Source of the DNA: Bacteroidota bacterium
Lineage (GTDB): Bacteria > Bacteroidota > Bacteroidia > Bacteroidales > UBA1556
Direction: 5' to 3'
DNA length: 8,300 nucleotides
Assembly: GCA_003973505.1 (NCBI GenBank)
Contig: QNXT01000328.1
Span: 1 to 8,300, forward strand
Position numbers and translations under genes: made by a program. Shown here piece by piece: positions 1 to 7,713 of this stretch; the first letter of the stretch is position 1, and each line of letters opens with the position of its first letter. Under the pieces are notes generated by a model, which worked only from the letters and a program-made list of their open reading frames with translations, did no database searches and was not told where the DNA came from.

Positions 1-1533
1 AATGGCGAAAAAACAGGCGAATGGATTTACCTCCTAGAGAATGGCGACACCTTGAGCCAAATAAATTACAATAATGGCATTTATCGAATTTGGTTTTCAA
101 AGGGAAAACTTCAAGTGGAAGGTCAGGTGAAAGATGGCGAAAAGCAGGGGTTATGGACTGAGTATTATCGCAATGGACAAATAAAAAGCCAAGGTGAATA
201 TCAGGCAGGAAAGAAAGTGGGCGCATGGAAATACTTTTATGAAAATGGCGATAAAATGCGCTTTATCGATATGGAAAATGGCAAAGTGCAATCGTGGTAC
301 ACCAACAAACAACTAAAAGAAGAGGTTGGCATTAAAAATGGGGAATTTGATGGTCAGTGGATTTCATTTTACAAAAATGGAGACACTCTATCCACCGGAA
401 ATTATAAAGCAGGCAAACGCATTGGTTTATGGAAAGAATACTATATGGGTGGCCAATTAAAAAGAGAAGAGCCCACTACAAACGGTGAATACAAAGAGTA
501 TTATAAAAATGGCGTGATTGCCACTTCAGGCAATATTAAAGATGGCGCGAAAGATGGTTTATGGCAATATTTTTATGCAAATAAGCAATTAAAAGAAAAG
601 CTAAACTACCACAATGGTTTGCGACAAGGACCTACGCAAAAGTTTTACCGAAACGGAAAGCAAGAGTTTGAAGGTGTTTTTGTAAACGACAGTTTGAATG
701 GCCCTGCAAAATGGTGGTATATGAATGGCAAGCCTGAGATGGAGGGCTATTTGAAAGACGATTTACAAGATTCTGTTTGGAATTTCTATTACGAAAACGG
801 ACAAAAAGGAAGTACAGGATCTTTCATTGCCGGCGACCAAAATGGCGAATGGACTTTTTGGTATAAAACAGGTGAAAAATGGAAGACAGGTAGTTTCGAC
901 CACGGTTTGAAAACAGGCCATTGGACTACTTGGTTCGAAAATGGGAATAAACTTCAAGAAGGAAATTACGTTGATGGAAAAATTGATGGACAATGGACAT
1001 CGTGGTACGAAAAAGGGCAGCTTTATAAAAAAGGATCCTTTAAGCAGGGCTTAATGGATGGAAAATGGGAAATTTGGTATAAAGATGGCGAGCCGCAATT
1101 GCAAGCCGTTTATGCTAACGACCGTATGAATGGTCCTGTGACAGAATACTATAGCAATGGAAAGCCCAAATATAAAGGCACTTATAAAGACGGTTTTAAA
1201 AACGGTTCATTTACCGAATGGAATAAACTTGGTGTAGTTCAAGCTAAGGGAAAATACAAAAATGACTTAAAAGAAGGCAAATGGGAATTCTATGATGAAC
1301 GAGGCCGAATGTATAAAAAGCAGTCGTTTATCGAAGGTAAACCTACGGGAAAATGGGTTGAATACTATATTAATGGAAAGAAAAAGGGCGAAGGCCAATT
1401 TAATGGAATAAAGCGCGATGGTGTCTGGACCTATTGGGACAAAGACGGTAAGGTTGTGTATAAAGTTCGCTACAATAATGGACAAAAAGTAGAAGTCTTG
1501 GTAAATGCAAGAGCGGGTTTTATCCCCAGATAA
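1..1533 (+). CDS. MORN_2/YwqK-like repeat protein (5' end outside window)
   Basis: The frame is open from base 1 to the TAA at 1531-1533, giving 510 visible residues; it already reads as repeat sequence (NGEKTGEW) at the left edge. A TTG at base 52 is inside a repeat and is not a credible start, so the N-terminus, and any signal peptide, lies upstream. The protein is about 21 units of roughly 24 residues with the pattern G-x-W-x-x-[YW]-Y-x-x-G-x-x-x-x-x-G-x-[YF]-x-x-G-x-x-x. The 72-base period is exact over several central units (unit starts at 844, 916 and 988). Four units in the first third (around 240-345 and 455-535) are shortened. The end is a short non-repeat tail (VEVLVNARAGFIPR). This matches the MORN_2 family that databases label 'YwqK family antitoxin'. 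That label is weakly founded and no toxin gene is visible here. Such arrays probably form an extended beta-hairpin scaffold; the partner is unknown. Confidence 0.88.
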   Translation, partial: NGEKTGEWIYLLENGDTLSQINYNNGIYRIWFSKGKLQVEGQVKDGEKQGLWTEYYRNGQIKSQGEYQAGKKVGAWKYFYENGDKMRFIDMENGKVQSWYTNKQLKEEVGIKNGEFDGQWISFYKNGDTLSTGNYKAGKRIGLWKEYYMGGQLKREEPTTNGEYKEYYKNGVIATSGNIKDGAKDGLWQYFYANKQLKEKLNYHNGLRQGPTQKFYRNGKQEFEGVFVNDSLNGPAKWWYMNGKPEMEGYLKDDLQDSVWNFYYENGQKGSTGSFIAGDQNGEWTFWYKTGEKWKTGSFDHGLKTGHWTTWFENGNKLQEGNYVDGKIDGQWTSWYEKGQLYKKGSFKQGLMDGKWEIWYKDGEPQLQAVYANDRMNGPVTEYYSNGKPKYKGTYKDGFKNGSFTEWNKLGVVQAKGKYKNDLKEGKWEFYDERGRMYKKQSFIEGKPTGKWVEYYINGKKKGEGQFNGIKRDGVWTYWDKDGKVVYKVRYNNGQKVEVLVNARAGFIPR

Positions 1534-1568
1534 AATAAATAAAGAGGGTTAAATTCTAATTCTCATAG

Positions 1569-1624
1569 CATTTTTTACTTTTTGTTTTACCCTTACCCTG
1601 AAGGGAACCAAAAAGTAAAAAATG
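1569..1624. repeat. Hairpin element 1: perfect 16-bp inverted repeat with G-rich core (minus orientation)
   Basis: Arms 1569-1584 and 1609-1624 are perfect reverse complements (CATTTTTTACTTTTTG and its complement), separated by 24 bases. Read on the minus strand, the loop contains CCTTCAGGGTAAGGGTAAAA, which matches the loop of the neighbouring element (1634-1681) at 16 of 20 positions. The loop also holds a small inner dyad, CCC-TGAA-GGG (1596-1605). The element begins 36 bases after the stop of the MORN-repeat gene, and a T-rich stretch follows the right arm, so it could also help end that transcript. It resembles a REP-like dispersed palindromic unit, but no transposase is in view. Confidence 0.75.
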
Positions 1625-1633
1625 ATTCTTGTT

Positions 1634-1681
1634 TTTTCAATGGTTTCTACCTTTAGGGTTGGGGTGAAAAACCATTGAAAA
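1634..1681. repeat. Hairpin element 2: 13-bp inverted repeat with the same core (plus orientation)
   Basis: Arms 1634-1646 (TTTTCAATGGTTT) and 1669-1681 (AAACCATTGAAAA) are perfect reverse complements around a 22-base loop; pairing can be extended imperfectly inward (CTACC against GGTGA). The loop region on the plus strand reads CCTTTAGGGTTGGGGTGAAA, the same core as in element 1 but in the opposite direction. The stem sequence is unrelated to that of element 1. Only nine bases separate the two elements, so they form a head-on pair between two genes. Confidence 0.7.
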
Positions 1682-1740
1682 GTAGTAAGAAATAGAACTT
1701 AGCCATAATGAGTTGTCAAATTGCTGTAAATTCCACATCA

Positions 1741-1766
1741 TTGGTGTGCATTTATCATTAATTTCG
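1741..1766 (+). promoter_or_regulatory. Weak candidate promoter for serS
   Basis: TAATTTCG at 1759-1766 matches the Bacteroidota -7 consensus TAnnTTTG with one mismatch, and a TTG lies at 1741-1743. The spacer of 15 bases is shorter than the roughly 19 expected. The -7 box is 25 bases upstream of the serS ATG. No better box is visible in the rest of the 1534-1791 gap. Treat this as tentative. Confidence 0.3.
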
Positions 1767-1791
1767 CAAACGAAATAAAACAGATTAAACG

Positions 1792-3063
1792 ATGTTAGTA
1801 GTAAATAAAATAAGAGCTGAAAAGGAACAAATCAAAGAAGGTCTTAAAATAAAGAATTTCAAAGATTTAGACATATTAGATGAAATCATTGCCTTAGATG
1901 ATAAACGCAAAGAATTCCAAAAGAAACTGGATGATGTATTATCCGAATCGAAGAGTATTGCCAAAGAGATTGGTATGCTTTTCAAGACAGGTAAAGTAGA
2001 AGAAGCAAATCAGAAAAAAGCTCGCACTACTGAGTTGAAAGAGCTTTCAAAACAATTTACCGAAGAATTAAATAAGGCAGCCAATGAGCTAACTGAAAAA
2101 TTATTGCAAGTACCCAACATCCCCCACCCTTCGGTTCCTGCAGGCAATTCGGATGAAGATAATGAGATTTTGAAAAACGTGGGTGAAATTCCTGATTTAG
2201 GAGATGATGCTCTTCCTCATTGGGAATTGACCGATAAATACGACATTATTGATTTCAAATTAGGAAATAAAATTACCGGAGCGGGTTTTCCTCTTTATAA
2301 AGGAAAAGGTGCACGTTTGCAGCGAGCTTTGATTAATTTCTTTTTGGACGAAGCCGAAAAGGCAGGCTTTCGTGAAGTACAACCACCATTGATGGTAAAC
2401 GAAGATTCGGGCTATGGCACAGGGCAATTACCTGATAAAGAAGGTCAAATGTATCATGTAGGCGTAGATAATTTGTATCTAATCCCAACTGCAGAAGTTC
2501 CAATTACCAATATTTATCGAAACGAAATTGTAAAGGCAGAGGATTTCCCAATTCGAAATACAGCTTACTCGCAGTGCTTCCGCCGCGAGGCAGGGTCTTA
2601 TGGTGCCGATGTGCGTGGTTTGAACCGCCTCCACCAATTCGATAAAGTGGAAATTGTAGTAATTGAACACCCTGATAAATCCTATGAACGTTTGGAAGAA
2701 ATGAGTGAATACATTCAAGGTCTTTTAGTCAAACTAGAACTCCCCTACCGTGTTTTACGTCTTTGTGGTGGCGACTTGAGTTTTACTTCCGCACTTACCT
2801 ACGATATGGAAGTATATTCCGCTGCACAAAAACGTTGGTTGGAAGTAAGCTCTGTTTCCAATTTTGTGGATTATCAAGCCAATCGCTTAAAGCTTCGCTA
2901 TAAAGACGAAAATGGTAAAACCCAATTAGCTCACACATTAAATGGCAGCGCACTTGCTCTTCCTCGTATTGTAGCGGCATTATTGGAAAACAACCAAACT
3001 CCTGAGGGAATTAAAATTCCAAAGGCATTAATTCCTTATACAGGATTTGATATTATTAACTAA
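1792..3063 (+). CDS. serS: Seryl-tRNA synthetase
   Basis: This class II aminoacyl-tRNA synthetase attaches serine to tRNA-Ser (and to tRNA-Sec where present) in the cytoplasm, using ATP. The product is 423 residues, the usual bacterial length. Residues 1 to about 105 form the charged, helical N-terminal arm (two long helices, about 30-65 and 70-105) that grips the long variable arm of tRNA-Ser. The catalytic core follows: the motif 1 region around FREVQPPLM (193-201), the serine-binding TAE (233-235), motif 2 FRREAGSYG (263-271) leading to GLNRLHQFDKVE (276-287), and motif 3 NGSALALPRIVAALLEN (384-400) with its conserved Arg392. All the expected catalytic blocks are present. The ATG at 1792 gives the standard MLxxNxIR N-terminus, and no Shine-Dalgarno sequence is visible, as is normal in this phylum. 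The gene is 50 bases ahead of the TPR gene on the same strand and may be read together with it. Confidence 0.97.
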   Translation: MLVVNKIRAEKEQIKEGLKIKNFKDLDILDEIIALDDKRKEFQKKLDDVLSESKSIAKEIGMLFKTGKVEEANQKKARTTELKELSKQFTEELNKAANELTEKLLQVPNIPHPSVPAGNSDEDNEILKNVGEIPDLGDDALPHWELTDKYDIIDFKLGNKITGAGFPLYKGKGARLQRALINFFLDEAEKAGFREVQPPLMVNEDSGYGTGQLPDKEGQMYHVGVDNLYLIPTAEVPITNIYRNEIVKAEDFPIRNTAYSQCFRREAGSYGADVRGLNRLHQFDKVEIVVIEHPDKSYERLEEMSEYIQGLLVKLELPYRVLRLCGGDLSFTSALTYDMEVYSAAQKRWLEVSSVSNFVDYQANRLKLRYKDENGKTQLAHTLNGSALALPRIVAALLENNQTPEGIKIPKALIPYTGFDIIN

Positions 3064-3072
3064 AAATCAGCC

Positions 3073-3097
3073 TTGGCACTGATGTTTCAGTGACCAA
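3073..3097 (+). other. Hairpin between serS and the TPR gene
   Basis: TTGGCACTGA (3073-3082) pairs with TCAGTG plus CCAA (3087-3092 and 3094-3097), with one bulged A and a TGTT loop. It begins ten bases after the serS stop and ends 16 bases before the next ATG. No run of T follows, so a classical intrinsic terminator is unlikely. It may be a weak or attenuating terminator, or a stabilising 3' structure or processing site that sets serS apart from the genes behind it. Confidence 0.5.
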
Positions 3098-3113
3098 ATA
3101 ATGGAATTGATTT

Positions 3114-4973
3114 ATGATATTCGAAAACAGACATTTCAAACAAGGACTACTTTTATTCCTGTTCCTGTTGGTGTCTGTTTTTTCTATTTCTGCACAATCG
3201 GTAGAGGAGAAACTGGCACTACAGTATTTTCAGAATAAAGAATATGATAAGGCTGCCGACCTGTATAAAGAAATTTACAAAAAGAAACCTACACCCATTT
3301 TCTATAACTACTATTTGGATTGCCTTTTTGCAAATGAAGACTATAAAACGGCAGAAAGTTTTGTAAAGCAAGTTGCAAAAAAACACCCCAAAGAGCAAAA
3401 GTATAAAGTGGAATACGCTTATGTGATTGACTTGTCGGGAAATCATAAAAAGGCTACAAAACTATACTTAAAAGCAATAAAATCATTGACATCTAACCGT
3501 AATGATGTGATTGATTTAGCCAACGCTTTTAAGGTGCGAGGGCTTAACGACTATGCCCTGAAAACCTTTGAAAAGGGGAAGAAACTCATTCAAGACCCGC
3601 CACTAAATATGGAGTTGGCCGACCTGTATATGGCTATGGGCAATTATAAAGGAATGATGAGTGAATATTTGGATTTGGTGGCTCAAGACGATTCCTATTT
3701 GACCATTGTGCAATCAAAATTGCAACTGATTATTTCCGATAAAAACAATGATGCTCCTTCAGAGGCTTTGCGCGAAGAACTATTGAGAAGAACTCAAAAA
3801 TACCCCAATAAAATCGTCTATTCTGAATTGCTATATTGGTATTCATTACAAAAAAAACAGTTTAAACTAGCTCTTATACAAGGGGAAGCTCTTGATAAAC
3901 GCTATGAAGAACAGGGCGGTCGTATTTTTCAATTAGCTAAAATTCTGTATTCAAACAAACAATACGAACTAAGCATTGAGGCCTATGAATATGTAATGAC
4001 TTATGGTCCTCAAAATCGATATTACCAAACATCAAGCATCGAGATACTGCAATCACGTTTTATGAATATTGTGGAAAATGCGAACTATCAAGAAAGTGAT
4101 TTAACAGAACTTGCTCAAAATTATGAAGCTTTATTGAAAAAATATGGTGAAAATGCTTCTACAGTGAAGCTGATGACGAATCTGGCTCATTTATACGCTT
4201 TCTATTTGAAAAATACCGACAGAGCCATTGAGATTTTAGAAAAAGTTCAAAACATTCCCAATGTAAATCATTACGAACGTGCCAAGACAAAACTCAAATT
4301 GGGTGATATCTTGCTATTTTCGGGACAAAAATGGTCGGCAAGCTTGCTATATAAACAAGTAGAAAAAGCCAATAAATACGATGCCATAGGATTTGAAGCG
4401 CGCTTTAAGGCAGCTAAATTTTTCTACTATGTGGGTGAAATGGAGTATGCCAAAGTGCAACTCGATGTATTGAAAGGAGCTACTTCAAAACTCATTGCCA
4501 ACGACGCTTTGGATTTATATCTTTTAATAACTGAGAATATGAGTTTGGATAGCAGTTACGACGCCTTAAACTATTATGCACGAGCCGAATTATTGGCCTA
4601 TCAGCATAATTATGATGCCGCCATTGCTACTTTGGATTCCATTCTTACGGCTTATCCACCAGGCGAACCCATTCGAGATAATGTTTGGTTTAAGAAAGCA
4701 CAAATCCAAATGCAACTAAAAAATTATGCGCAAGCCGACAGTCTTTTTCAGAAATGTTTGAAAGAAGATCCCTATGGAACATTGGCCGATGACGCCTTGA
4801 TGATGCAAGCTAAATTGAATGATAACTACCTAAATAATAAAGCAAAAGCAAAACAACTCTATAAAAAAATCCTTCTTGATTATCCTGGCAGTTTATTTAC
4901 TGTGGAAGCGCGAAAACGCTATCGTGAAATGGAATCAAAGGATAAAAGTTCGCTAGAAAATAAAGATAATTAA
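3114..4973 (+). CDS. Exported tetratricopeptide (TPR) repeat protein
   Basis: The product is 619 residues. The N-terminus has a basic stretch, then a hydrophobic segment (about residues 11-24) and SISA|QS, a good signal peptidase I site after Ala27. The mature protein is therefore predicted to be periplasmic or outer-membrane associated; no lipobox cysteine is seen. The rest is helical and TPR-like: a first cluster at about 30-190 (NKEYDKAADLYKEIYKKKP, and MGNYKGMMSEYLDL), a middle section at about 225-420 (NKQYELSIEAYEYVM, and NTDRAIEILEKV), and a clear C-terminal cluster at about 488-605 (HNYDAAIATLDSILTAYP, KNYAQADSLFQKCLKEDP, AKAKQLYKKILLDYPGS). The C-terminal part resembles BamD/YbgF-type TPRs. 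The tail is charged (KDKSSLENKDN). No enzymatic domain is seen. TPR arrays bind other proteins, so an envelope scaffold or assembly role is an inference. The S37 peptidase gene begins 22 bases downstream on the same strand, suggesting co-expression. Confidence 0.87.
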   Translation: MIFENRHFKQGLLLFLFLLVSVFSISAQSVEEKLALQYFQNKEYDKAADLYKEIYKKKPTPIFYNYYLDCLFANEDYKTAESFVKQVAKKHPKEQKYKVEYAYVIDLSGNHKKATKLYLKAIKSLTSNRNDVIDLANAFKVRGLNDYALKTFEKGKKLIQDPPLNMELADLYMAMGNYKGMMSEYLDLVAQDDSYLTIVQSKLQLIISDKNNDAPSEALREELLRRTQKYPNKIVYSELLYWYSLQKKQFKLALIQGEALDKRYEEQGGRIFQLAKILYSNKQYELSIEAYEYVMTYGPQNRYYQTSSIEILQSRFMNIVENANYQESDLTELAQNYEALLKKYGENASTVKLMTNLAHLYAFYLKNTDRAIEILEKVQNIPNVNHYERAKTKLKLGDILLFSGQKWSASLLYKQVEKANKYDAIGFEARFKAAKFFYYVGEMEYAKVQLDVLKGATSKLIANDALDLYLLITENMSLDSSYDALNYYARAELLAYQHNYDAAIATLDSILTAYPPGEPIRDNVWFKKAQIQMQLKNYAQADSLFQKCLKEDPYGTLADDALMMQAKLNDNYLNNKAKAKQLYKKILLDYPGSLFTVEARKRYREMESKDKSSLENKDN

Positions 4974-4995
4974 TTGCCCAAAACAATAAGTATTC

Positions 4996-6294
4996 ATGAT
5001 GATTTCAATTAAAAACAGCCTGTTTCTATTCCTGCTATTCGTTTCAAATGTTTTGTCTGCTCAGAGCATCAAACAAGACTTAGAGCGACTCTCCAAAGAG
5101 TATCATTTTACTTACGAAGTATTGAATAAAGGAGATGAATTTACCGAGCGTTATCTCCTTTGGGTAGAGCAAGAAATCGACCAACAGCACCCCAATGGGA
5201 AAACATTTAAACAGCGAGTATTCCTATCGCATAAGTCCGTTGATCGACCCATGGTGATGGTAACCGAAGGCTATTGGGCAAACTATGCCGAGAACCCTAA
5301 CTACAAAAATGAGCTCACAAGCATTCTGGATGCCAATCAAATTGTGATTGAACACCGCTATTTTGCACCATCAATTCCCGATTCTTCTATCTTCGATTGG
5401 AAATACTTGACCATAGAGAATGCCGCTGTGGATCATCATCGGGTGAATGAAATACTAAAACAGATTTATCATAAAAAGTGGTTGGCCACTGGTATTAGTA
5501 AGGGAGGACAAACAGCCATGTATTATAAATACTTCTACCCTAATGATGTGGCAGTAACCGTTCCTGTGGTAGCTCCTTTGAATTTTTCTAAGGAAGAAAA
5601 GCGTGTATATCGCCATCTTGAGACAGTGGGTACAACTGAATGTAGAGCGGCTATTTTGGCTTATCAAACAGAAATGCTAAAGAATAAAAAGAAGTATCTA
5701 AAGAAATTTAAAAAATTGGCAAAGCAAAAAGGCCAAACCTACGAAAGAGTGGGTGGAATTGAAAAAGGATATGAATTAACGGTATTGGAATTCTCTTTTG
5801 CCTTTTGGCAATGGGGAAGTTCTTGCGGCATGATTCCCAATCCCGAAGTAGGAGCCGAACGAATGGTTGATTACCTAAATCATATTGCAGGGATAAACTG
5901 GATTTCAGATCAAGGAATTGAAAATCAACAACCATTTTTCTATCAGGCAATGCATCAATTTGGTATGTATGGATACGACATCACCCCTTTCAAAGAATGG
6001 GTGAGTTTTGATCATAACCCGACTTTTGAATTTACTTTTCCAAAAGGAGTTGATGTAAAATACAGTCCCGAAACCCATCATAAGGTAGATTGTTTTGTAC
6101 GTCATAAAGCACAAAATATGATATTCATCGTGGGAGGTATTGACCCCTGGGGTGCACCCTCTGTTGATTTACCAATGGAAACCAATTCGCTAAAAATCGT
6201 AAAAAAAGGTGGTAGTCACCGTACTCGAATATTGAATTTACCTAAAGAACAACGAGATTTAGCAATCACTACGATTCGTGAGTGGATGCGTTAG
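4996..6294 (+). CDS. Secreted S37-family (PS-10-like) serine aminopeptidase
   Basis: The product is 432 residues with a signal peptide (hydrophobic residues about 8-20, cleavage VLSA|QS after Ala22), so it is exported. It looks like peptidase family S37, the Streptomyces PS-10 prolyl/tripeptidyl aminopeptidase group, which has an alpha/beta-hydrolase fold. Visible marks are VIEHRYFAPS (117-126), the block LTIENAAVDHHRV (138-150), and the nucleophile elbow GISKGG with Ser168. The acid is most likely Asp383 in GGIDPWGAP and the base His408 in KKGGSHRTR, so the triad appears complete. The family removes short N-terminal peptides, often with a preference for proline; the substrate here cannot be read from sequence. 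The related S28 family is less likely because the HRYFAPS and DPWGAP blocks fit S37. Two adjacent ATGs (4996 and 4999) can serve as the start with no effect on the mature protein. The 3' end overlaps the convergent kinase gene by 26 bases. Confidence 0.85.
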   Translation: MMISIKNSLFLFLLFVSNVLSAQSIKQDLERLSKEYHFTYEVLNKGDEFTERYLLWVEQEIDQQHPNGKTFKQRVFLSHKSVDRPMVMVTEGYWANYAENPNYKNELTSILDANQIVIEHRYFAPSIPDSSIFDWKYLTIENAAVDHHRVNEILKQIYHKKWLATGISKGGQTAMYYKYFYPNDVAVTVPVVAPLNFSKEEKRVYRHLETVGTTECRAAILAYQTEMLKNKKKYLKKFKKLAKQKGQTYERVGGIEKGYELTVLEFSFAFWQWGSSCGMIPNPEVGAERMVDYLNHIAGINWISDQGIENQQPFFYQAMHQFGMYGYDITPFKEWVSFDHNPTFEFTFPKGVDVKYSPETHHKVDCFVRHKAQNMIFIVGGIDPWGAPSVDLPMETNSLKIVKKGGSHRTRILNLPKEQRDLAITTIREWMR

Positions 6295-7588
6295 CAGGTA
6301 TTGTAAAACGGAACGTACTCCCAACACCGACTTCACTTTCAACATTTATTTTTCCTTGATGACGCTCCACAAACTCTTTACATAAAATAAGTCCCAAACC
6401 CGAGCTAGGCTCATTGTCGGTACCCATTCTTTTATGTTGATTTTCAATAGTGAAAATACTCTCTATTGTCTTTTGATCCATTCCGATACCATTATCGTTT
6501 ATAGTCACTTCCACAATGGATTGATTAATTGTTTTTGCATTTATTTCAACAAAACCACCTTTTGGAGTGAACTTAATTGAATTAATGGTAATATTTCTAA
6601 TAATGGCCTGCAACATATACGAATCAGCAAACACTTCTGTACTGGTTGGAATATTATTAGCCGTAATAATTTTCTTTCGATCTGCCAAATCTTGAATTGC
6701 GTTTAAATGTAATGAAATAAACTCCCTTAATCTGATTTTTTGAGGCTTATAGGCAATCATTCCTTGATTCATTTTTGCCCAATCCAAAAGGTTTTCAAGT
6801 AAATTGAAGGTATTTTTAGCCGATTCATTCAGTTTTGAAGATAAGTCTTGTAAATCATTTTTACTCAAGCCTACACTTTTATCAGCCATGAGCTTCGTTA
6901 GTTCTATTAAACCATTAAACGGCCCTCTTAAATCGTGGGCAATAATAGAAAAAAACTTATCCTTAGTACGATTCAACTGCTCCAATTCATTTCTTTGTTG
7001 AACGGTCACATTATGCTTTTTAATAAATACATTCTTTATATATCTACTTAAGTAGAATATAGAAACTACAGACACTATTAAGGTAATTGCTATATCTAAA
7101 TCATGATAAAATTTACTCGGGTATTGAATCACATAATCACTAACCTTCGACTGTTCTAAAAGGAACAAAGCAATTATATTTAAAACAGAGATGCCTAGAT
7201 ACAGCATATGAAACTTTTGATCAGCAACCGCTGAAAAAACAATGATTGCAATTACAAATAATGGTAAAACAGGCCCACTCAAACCTCCCTCACTATACCA
7301 CGTCAACATAAGTCCCACTTGACTTACTAAAACAAATGCATTAGTGAAATATCGATTTTTGAACTGAGCGAAATAGTAAAAAATTGCATATGCAATTGCA
7401 ATAAATGCAATGCTCAAGCTAAAAAATTGTGATAAATAAAGACCTATATTAACTGCAAGGCCTATAAGAGAAGCTATTAAAGCAATGAAACTTGCTTTTT
7501 TATAAATCAACTTTTTTAAAGTGTTCTGTTCATTTTCATTGATAGAAATATTACGATGCTTACTTTCTTTATTATTAAAAAAACTCAT
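6269..7588 (-). CDS. Membrane sensor histidine kinase
   Basis: The product is 439 residues. A polar N-terminus of about 30 residues is followed by some six hydrophobic helices (about 32-53, 57-76, 82-98, 107-122, 128-144 and 166-182) with only short loops, so there is no large periplasmic sensor domain; a signal sensed within or near the membrane is an inference. A short linker helix (about 193-210) leads to the HisKA domain with the phospho-acceptor His218 in FFSIIAHDLRGPFN. The HATPase_c domain follows: N box around RNITINSIKFTP (Asn336), G1 box DNGIGM (365-370), and G2 box SSGLGL (395-400). All ATP-binding boxes are present, so it should be active. There is no receiver domain and no response regulator gene beside it, so it is an orphan in this window. 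The ATG at 7586-7588 is the first Met of the frame in good context. A TAnnTTTG box lies about 70 bases upstream. Confidence 0.92.
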   Translation of the reverse strand: MSFFNNKESKHRNISINENEQNTLKKLIYKKASFIALIASLIGLAVNIGLYLSQFFSLSIAFIAIAYAIFYYFAQFKNRYFTNAFVLVSQVGLMLTWYSEGGLSGPVLPLFVIAIIVFSAVADQKFHMLYLGISVLNIIALFLLEQSKVSDYVIQYPSKFYHDLDIAITLIVSVVSIFYLSRYIKNVFIKKHNVTVQQRNELEQLNRTKDKFFSIIAHDLRGPFNGLIELTKLMADKSVGLSKNDLQDLSSKLNESAKNTFNLLENLLDWAKMNQGMIAYKPQKIRLREFISLHLNAIQDLADRKKIITANNIPTSTEVFADSYMLQAIIRNITINSIKFTPKGGFVEINAKTINQSIVEVTINDNGIGMDQKTIESIFTIENQHKRMGTDNEPSSGLGLILCKEFVERHQGKINVESEVGVGSTFRFTIPANASTHES

Positions 7589-7659
7589 GAGTAATATTTT
7601 AATTTAGAATGGAATTTATGAAAACCTAAACAATATTCAAGTAATTAATTATTATTAAG

Positions 7660-7667
7660 CAAACTTA
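7660..7667 (-). promoter_or_regulatory. Candidate -7 promoter box for the histidine kinase gene
   Basis: On the minus strand this reads TAAGTTTG, a full match to the Bacteroidota TAnnTTTG consensus. It lies 71 bases upstream of the kinase ATG, giving a 5' leader of roughly 60-65 bases. About 19 bases further upstream there is only a T-rich stretch (GTTTTA), so the -33 element is poor. Confidence 0.42.
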
Positions 7668-7713
7668 TAAACAAATACTAAAATAGTAAAACTTTAGGGG
7701 TAAAATTAGCTAA

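Noticed and set aside
52..54. TTG as the start codon of the MORN-repeat gene
   Set aside because: The same frame is open to base 1 and already reads as repeat sequence upstream, so the gene starts outside the window.
844..1060. Regular 72-base periodicity as a CRISPR array or satellite DNA
   Set aside because: The period is 24 codons in an unbroken frame, and the DNA varies between units while the protein pattern is kept, so it is a protein repeat.
1..1533. Toxin-antitoxin module based on the YwqK name
   Set aside because: No toxin-like neighbour is present: the next gene is serS, and the array is far longer than a usual antitoxin.
1534..1791. A small gene or tRNA between the MORN-repeat gene and serS
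   Set aside because: No frame with a plausible start and length and no tRNA-like cloverleaf is visible; the two hairpin elements account for the structure.
3101..3103. ATG as an upstream start of the TPR gene
   Set aside because: It is in a different frame from the TPR protein; the ATG at 3114 directly yields a proper signal peptide.
7692..7705. CTTTAGGGGTAAAA as a third copy of the hairpin core
   Set aside because: It would need a six-base deletion relative to the core at 1650-1669 and has no complementary arms around it, so chance similarity is more likely.
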